NCBI GenBank assembly: GCA_900469345.1
Contig: UBWZ01000014.1
Coordinates: 124,001 to 188,000 of the forward strand
Direction of reading: 5' to 3'
Length of the DNA: 64,000 nt
Source of the DNA: Hyphomicrobiales bacterium
GTDB taxonomy: Bacteria > Pseudomonadota > Alphaproteobacteria > Rhizobiales > Rhizobiaceae
Shown: positions 59,841 to 64,000 of the stretch, piece after piece
Position numbering within the stretch: position 1 is the first letter of the stretch
How the letters are laid out: each line of letters begins with the position of its first letter
The notes under the pieces: model-generated
What the model saw: the letters and a program-made list of their open reading frames with translations, nothing else
Database searches by the model: none
What the model was told of the DNA's origin: nothing
Program-made: the position numbers and the translations under genes

Positions 59841-60485
59841 GATGCTTCGATACCGCCAGCCAGCTCACCGCCCACACGTCCTCCGCGAGGCCGGCCGCGG
59901 GAGTTCGACCGACAGGCTGCACTTGCCACAGCGACACGGTTGTTCTGGATCAAGGGATACGAGGCGACCTCGATCGCCGACCTGACGGAGGCGATGGGGA
60001 TCGGAACGAAGAGCCTTTATGCGGCTTTCGGTTCGAAGGATGCGCTCTATGCCGAGGCCCTCCGATACTACTACACGACCTACGAGGGGCTGGTGTGGAC
60101 CCGCTTCAGGGCTGCCTCGACAGCGAGGCAGGCCGCGCTGCTCTATCTCCAGGATTCCGCGACCGCCATGACCGGTGGAGATCTCGATCTACCCCATGGG
60201 TGCATGTCAACGCTCGGGACCGTGGGCAGCGAAGGGCACTCCGAACTGGGCGAACTCATGCGAGCGACTCGTGCAGGCGGTTTCGATCTGCTCAAAGCGC
60301 GCTTCGATCGAGCGAAGAACGATGGTGATCTAAAAGCTACGGCGGACACGATCAAACTGGCGAGGTTCGTGCAGACAGTCCAAAGCGGCATGGCGATCCG
60401 TGCCCGGGATGGAGCGGGCCGCGCCGAGCTGCACGATGTGGCGGAAATTGCGTTTTCCGGCTGGGACAATATCACCGCCAACTGA
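59832..60485 (+). CDS. TetR/AcrR-family transcriptional regulator
   Basis: 217 aa from ATG 59832 (221 aa if ATG 59820 is used). GRPREFDRQAALATATRLFWIKGYEATSIADLTEAMGIGTKSLYAAFGSKDALY is the TetR DNA-binding domain of the GRPREFD subgroup. The C-terminal part has LPHGCMSTLGTVG, typical of the TetR_C_16/YxaF-like group with a conserved Cys. Targets may be the SDR genes downstream on the other strand or the epoxide-hydrolase genes upstream. Confidence 0.88.
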   Translation: MQNDASIPPASSPPTRPPRGRPREFDRQAALATATRLFWIKGYEATSIADLTEAMGIGTKSLYAAFGSKDALYAEALRYYYTTYEGLVWTRFRAASTARQAALLYLQDSATAMTGGDLDLPHGCMSTLGTVGSEGHSELGELMRATRAGGFDLLKARFDRAKNDGDLKATADTIKLARFVQTVQSGMAIRARDGAGRAELHDVAEIAFSGWDNITAN

Positions 60486-60693
60486 TTATACCTGCGTGGC
60501 GAGGTTGACTGGTGCCCGAAGTTCGCAGCTTCCATATCTACGATTCAAGCTGGCGACAGTCGCCAATCACTAGGCGGCTGAAGGAATTTCCCCTTCAAGC
60601 ACTTATGGCCGAAGCGCCATGGCGACTTGATCCAGCTCGTCGCTGACGTGCAGCTTATGCTCGACGTTTCTACTGCAGCCGCACGACACCTGT

Positions 60694-61371
60694 TCACCAG
60701 GGGAGCGATCGTCCTTGCCAATCTAGATACAGGTTTTTGCCCGTTCCCATGTGCGCCTTCAGCACATTCACCATGCCCTTGACGCTTTCGTCGACGGAAA
60801 TCTCAGCTTCGACAGTGCCATTCAAGGTGCCCATCGCGGTCGCCGCCCAGCCTGGATGGATTGAGAGGACGGTGAGATCGGGATGATCGGCATGAAGTGT
60901 CCGCGCGAGCATGTTGAGGCCGGCCTTGCTCGCCCGATAAAGATCGAGCTTCAGTCCAGGTTCCGTGTTGAGCGCTATGCTGCCGCGATGAGACGACATC
61001 ACGGCGATCGTACCATGCGGCTTCAACCGATCAATCAGACAGTGGGCCAGCCGTATAGGTCCAAAGCAGTTCGTCAGCATGATCTCAGCGAACTCTGCGT
61101 CGGTCGCTTCAACAACAGAGTTGTGCAAAGGCCCGAACATGCCCGCGACCAGGAAGATCACGTCAAAAGAACTGTCGGTTTCTTCCCGCAAGGCATCGAT
61201 CTGGTCTGTACGGGTCACGTCAACATGCGCGACGTGCGCGACCTTTCCCAGCGCAGTGGTATCGGTGCCGTGCCGAGCTGTTCCGGTGACCTCCCAGCCG
61301 TCCGACTTCAACGCCTCGGCAAGGCCAAGACCGAGACCGCGTTCAGCCCCGACGATAAGAATGCTTGGCAT
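60694..61371 (-). CDS. SDR-family oxidoreductase (short, CsgA-like)
   Basis: 225 aa. The Rossmann motif is GAERGLGLGLA; FLVAGMFGP replaces the usual NNAG, with the catalytic Ser region AVMSSHRGSI and YRASKAGL (Tyr/Lys). It is shorter than classical SDRs and resembles the CsgA/YciK-type C-factor-like group. It is transcribed after the SDR at 61383-62120 with an 11-base gap, probably as one unit. Confidence 0.85.
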   Translation of the reverse strand: MPSILIVGAERGLGLGLAEALKSDGWEVTGTARHGTDTTALGKVAHVAHVDVTRTDQIDALREETDSSFDVIFLVAGMFGPLHNSVVEATDAEFAEIMLTNCFGPIRLAHCLIDRLKPHGTIAVMSSHRGSIALNTEPGLKLDLYRASKAGLNMLARTLHADHPDLTVLSIHPGWAATAMGTLNGTVEAEISVDESVKGMVNVLKAHMGTGKNLYLDWQGRSLPW

Positions 61372-61382
61372 GTTGCTTTCCT

Positions 61383-62120
61383 TTACAATGCAGTGAAACC
61401 ACCATCCGCCATGACGAGTGAGCCCGTCATGAATGCGGATGCGGGAGAGGCGAGAAAGGCGATGACCTCAGCTATATCCTGGGGCTGACCCACCCGTCCG
61501 ATCGGATGGGCGGAGCCGTAGCTTGCCAGCGTCGCTCGGCTGTCGGAGACGATACCCTCGAGGATGTCCGTTTCGACTACGCCGGGGGCAACGGCATTGG
61601 CGCGAATGCCCCGAGTTCCATATTCTACGGCGATGACCTTGGTCAGCTGCGCAATAGCTCCCTTACTTGCTGCGTAGACGCAAGTGTCCTTCATCGCCAC
61701 CTGAGCGACGATCGAGGCAACATTGACGATGACGCCGCCCTGCTCTGCCAGCATGGCACGGACGGCTTCGCGGCAGTGAAGGAATGTACCGCGGGCGTTG
61801 ACCGACATGATGTCATCCCAGTCGGCAACGCTCATATCGATGAGAGCCCGGTTCATGGTACGACCTGCGTTGTTGACCAGGATGTCGAGGGCACCAAAAC
61901 GTCCGATTGCCATCCCGACGCTTCGGATGGCGGTCTCTTCGTCGGCAATGTTGCCCGTCAGCGTGACGATGTTCTGCGTCTCCAACTCATGAACAGCCTC
62001 GCTGACGTCAGTCGCGACGACACGTGCTCCCCTCGATTGAAGTGTTAAAGCTGTTGCGCGTCCGATGCCTCGGGCGGCTCCGGTCACCAGCGCTACCTGA
62101 TTTTCAAAGGTCTGAATCAT
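61383..62120 (-). CDS. SDR-family oxidoreductase (FabG-like)
   Basis: 245 aa classical SDR with TGAARGIG, NNAGRTM, VNVASIVAQ (catalytic Ser), YAASKGAI and a C-terminal LVMADGG. It reduces or oxidises an unknown carbonyl compound. It is divergent from the LysR at 62211, its probable regulator, and forms a two-SDR unit with 60694-61371. Confidence 0.88.
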   Translation of the reverse strand: MIQTFENQVALVTGAARGIGRATALTLQSRGARVVATDVSEAVHELETQNIVTLTGNIADEETAIRSVGMAIGRFGALDILVNNAGRTMNRALIDMSVADWDDIMSVNARGTFLHCREAVRAMLAEQGGVIVNVASIVAQVAMKDTCVYAASKGAIAQLTKVIAVEYGTRGIRANAVAPGVVETDILEGIVSDSRATLASYGSAHPIGRVGQPQDIAEVIAFLASPASAFMTGSLVMADGGFTAL

Positions 62121-62210
62121 CTCGTTTTCCTTTCGTAATGGAGGTTAAGGCGATCACGAGGCCGCGATAATCCAGAAAATATTTACAAGAATGCGTAGCT
62201 GTGCTTCGTA

Positions 62211-63113
62211 ATGCTTATGAAACCCACTGACTTTGCCCGCATCCGTACTTTTCTGGCGGTTGCAGAAACGTTGAACTTTTCCAAGGCCGCCGACGAGCTT
62301 GGCATCACGTCATCGGCTGCCAGCCAGACGGTCAGGGCATTGGAATCCGATCTTGGACAGCAGCTTTTCCAACGGACAACCCGTACGGTCGTGTTGACTG
62401 AGGCGGGAACCATGCTACGAGACCGGATGCAGCCGGCCGTGGCCGAGATGGAAATGGCACTCACACAAATCAGGGATGCGGCCGGGCGACCCGCCGGGAC
62501 AGTACGCATCGTCTCTTTCCGGTCCGCGGGCGAGAAGTTTATCTTGCCGGCCCTGGCGGACCTGCGCCGAAATTACCCCGAGATCCGGCTCGACATCACG
62601 TTCGACGATGAAGTGACGGATCCGGTCGCAGCCGGTTTCGACATCGCCGTGAGGATCGGCGAGGTTATCAGTCAGGACATGATCGCGGTGCCGCTCGGCG
62701 GCGACCTTCGGCAAATTGCGGTGGCCTCTCGGGACTATATCGCTCGACACAGCGCCCCCGAAACACCGCGCGATCTTCTTTCTCACAATTGCGTCTGCTG
62801 GCGATGGCCCGGTCAGCAGCATCCGTTTCCCTGGGAGTTTTTCGAGGACGGGCGGTGGGTTTCGATCAGTCCGCCGGCTGGTATCGTCGTCAATGACAGG
62901 CGCGCTGCCTTACAACTAGCGATCGATGGCCTCGGGATCACGTTCTGCATCGAGGATACCGTCACTGAACTCATTGAAGCAGGCAAACTTGTGCCTCTTC
63001 TGCTTGAGTGGAGTAAGCCATTCCCGGGGTTCTTCGTGAGTTACTCTCGTCAGCGACATATGGCCGTTGCCACCCGGGTCGTGATCAATAAAATCCGGGC
63101 CGGAAATCCGTGA
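62211..63113 (+). CDS. LysR-family transcriptional regulator
   Basis: 300 aa. The wHTH is FARIRTFLAVAETLNFSKAADELGITSSAASQTVRALESDLGQQLFQRTTRTVVLTEAG; the LysR substrate-binding domain starts at about residue 92. It is of the GcvA/YafC-like branch (DIAVRIGEV). An in-frame ATG at 62217 is possible. TTCGTAATG occurs twice in the 90-base divergent gap and may be part of its binding site. Confidence 0.9.
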   Translation: MLMKPTDFARIRTFLAVAETLNFSKAADELGITSSAASQTVRALESDLGQQLFQRTTRTVVLTEAGTMLRDRMQPAVAEMEMALTQIRDAAGRPAGTVRIVSFRSAGEKFILPALADLRRNYPEIRLDITFDDEVTDPVAAGFDIAVRIGEVISQDMIAVPLGGDLRQIAVASRDYIARHSAPETPRDLLSHNCVCWRWPGQQHPFPWEFFEDGRWVSISPPAGIVVNDRRAALQLAIDGLGITFCIEDTVTELIEAGKLVPLLLEWSKPFPGFFVSYSRQRHMAVATRVVINKIRAGNP

Positions 63114-63367
63114 CGCGGGGTTCACTTTCCTCATCAGCCCGGGGCGCCAAGCGCAAACAGCGCCACCAACCCTTGCTGCACGATTGTGATGATACAAGAG
63201 GTCTGCGCTGGAAAACATTGTCCTTGCTAGCAATGTCGCCACGCTCGAGGTCGGGCACGAGGACCTGACCAACTAAGGCCTCGAACCATCATCATGGCGA
63301 AATCATATCGCGAAAAATCCAGAGACGGAATTTCACGCAGAGCTAGCGTTGGGGTATGGCCGCGTCA
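63114..63367 (+). other. Intergenic region without recognised gene
   Basis: About 250 bases after lysR. A short plus-strand frame ends in NIVLASNVATLEVGHEDLTN then stop at about 63276, perhaps the end of a lost gene. Nothing else was recognised before the palindrome at 63368. Confidence 0.35.
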
Positions 63368-63387
63368 GTTTTCCAAATATGGAAAAC
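63368..63387 (+). promoter_or_regulatory. 20-bp palindromic operator upstream of SnoaL-like gene
   Basis: GTTTTCCA-AATA-TGGAAAAC is a perfect 8-4-8 inverted repeat about 93 bases before the start at 63480. Its regulator is not obvious within the window. Confidence 0.6.
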
Positions 63388-63479
63388 GGTTGAGCATTTT
63401 TTGCCGTTTTTTTCGCAACGCGAGCGCCTAAGTCAGGTTGTGTGAGGTCAAGACCAATGGCTAGGAAGGAGATAATGCC

Positions 63480-63896
63480 ATGGATAGAAAGCAGCAAGAG
63501 GACCTTGCCAAGGCCTTTCTGGAGGCACTTGGACGAGGCGATACCGACACGATGTCGATGCTCAGCACCGAGGATATGACCTGGTGGATCATGCCCGGGA
63601 ACAGGTTTTCCGGCTTGCACAGCAAGACATCCTATCTCGCAAACCTGCCCAAGCTTCTTCTGGAGAACGCCTCCGGGCCGCTCAAGATGGATTATCACGA
63701 AATCACCGGCGAGAGCGATCGCTTGGCGATCGTCGCCGAGGGCGATCTGCCGATGAAGGATGGCCGGCACTACCGGAACAATTATCATTTCCTGCTGCGC
63801 TTCCGCGACGGGAAGATAGCAAGCGGCAAGGAATTCACGGACTCGCTGCACATCAACGAGATCTTCGGCGCACCCGACAGAAGCGACGCCGCCTGA
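63480..63896 (+). CDS. SnoaL-like (NTF2-fold) protein
   Basis: 138 aa, KSI/SnoaL type: QQEDLAKAFLEALGRGDTDTMSMLSTEDMTWWIMPGNRFSG at the N-terminus and the beta-sheet core MDYHEITGESDRLAIVAEGDLPMKDGRHYRNNYHFLLRFRDGKIASGKEFTDSLHINEIFG. It belongs to the subgroup often annotated as nuclear transport factor 2 family protein, without a defined reaction. AAGGAG lies 11 bases upstream. It is probably followed in operon by the gene starting at 63998. Confidence 0.82.
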   Translation: MDRKQQEDLAKAFLEALGRGDTDTMSMLSTEDMTWWIMPGNRFSGLHSKTSYLANLPKLLLENASGPLKMDYHEITGESDRLAIVAEGDLPMKDGRHYRNNYHFLLRFRDGKIASGKEFTDSLHINEIFGAPDRSDAA

Positions 63897-63997
63897 TCGC
63901 GGCGAGCGCCAGGCAGCTCTACAACCACCATCAATCACAACTGACGCGGAGCGGACCTTCCTGTCCGAACGGATTGACGCGTCTCAAGGAGAGTAAA

Positions 63998-64000
63998 ATG
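63998..64000 (+). CDS. Start codon of next gene (cut by window edge)
   Basis: The window ends in ATG preceded by AAGGAGAG with a five-base gap, a good ribosome site. It lies about 100 bases after the SnoaL-like stop. Only the start is visible, so no product can be named. Confidence 0.5.

Overview
The window looks like an accessory replicon (megaplasmid or chromid) or accessory chromosomal island of a Rhizobiaceae bacterium of the Rhizobium/Agrobacterium/Sinorhizobium type. The grounds are a SyrB-type regulator, tandem Ku genes, a CCUCCUCCC-loop (cuckoo-type) small RNA, an EcfF/SigF-like sigma factor with its NrsF anti-sigma, and several periplasmic-binding-protein ABC importers with catabolic genes. 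There is no ribosomal RNA, tRNA, replication or core housekeeping gene, and no intact transposase or CRISPR array. All product names rest on reading the translated sequence; no database search was run.

Left third (1-22 kb) is a patchwork of small redox/detoxification modules. Each is typically one short-chain dehydrogenase, nitroreductase, F420-type reductase, esterase, SnoaL-like protein or MFS exporter beside its own regulator (TetR, AraC, HxlR, LysR, MarR, XRE). Palindromic operators can be seen for several of them. A cytochrome b-like protein runs off the left edge, and an ECF sigma/NrsF pair with a visible autoregulatory promoter lies at 10.2-11.5 kb. A YczE-YczR (membrane protein/MocR) pair is at 22.0-24.4 kb.

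24.6-33.4 kb is a colinear carbohydrate (acid sugar) utilisation operon. It contains a LacI-type regulator fused to a solute-binding-protein domain, a CUT1 ABC transporter (ATPase, binding protein, two permeases), a rhamnonate-dehydratase-like enolase and a 2-hydroxyacid dehydrogenase. 34-41 kb is a decayed, regulatory-RNA-rich stretch. It has a 53-aa protein with a paralogue 14 kb away, two SyrB-like coiled-coil proteins, the four-hairpin cuckoo-type sRNA downstream of a possible DUF1127-like ORF, a frameshifted SDR, tandem Ku genes, a frameshifted Cys-rich ORF and an N-terminally truncated SDR.

41.4-47.7 kb holds a polyamine/opine-type ABC importer (PotABCD-like) with a cupin-XRE regulator and a HisD-family dehydrogenase that is probably catabolic. 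48.5-54.3 kb is a ROK-regulated locus with a polar amino-acid-type importer, a SIS-domain sugar isomerase/deglycase-like protein and a BadF/BadG-type sugar kinase; this combination suggests uptake and breakdown of an amino-sugar or sugar-amino acid conjugate. 55-57.4 kb carries a quinone/azo-stress module (azoR, DoxX, a truncated two-domain dioxygenase-like protein and an HxlR regulator with the conserved N-terminal Cys) resembling the Bacillus YodB/CatR regulon; it abuts a rearrangement junction. 57.6-64 kb has an epoxide hydrolase, a limonene-epoxide-hydrolase-like protein, TetR, two SDRs, LysR and a SnoaL-like protein preceded by a 20-bp palindrome.
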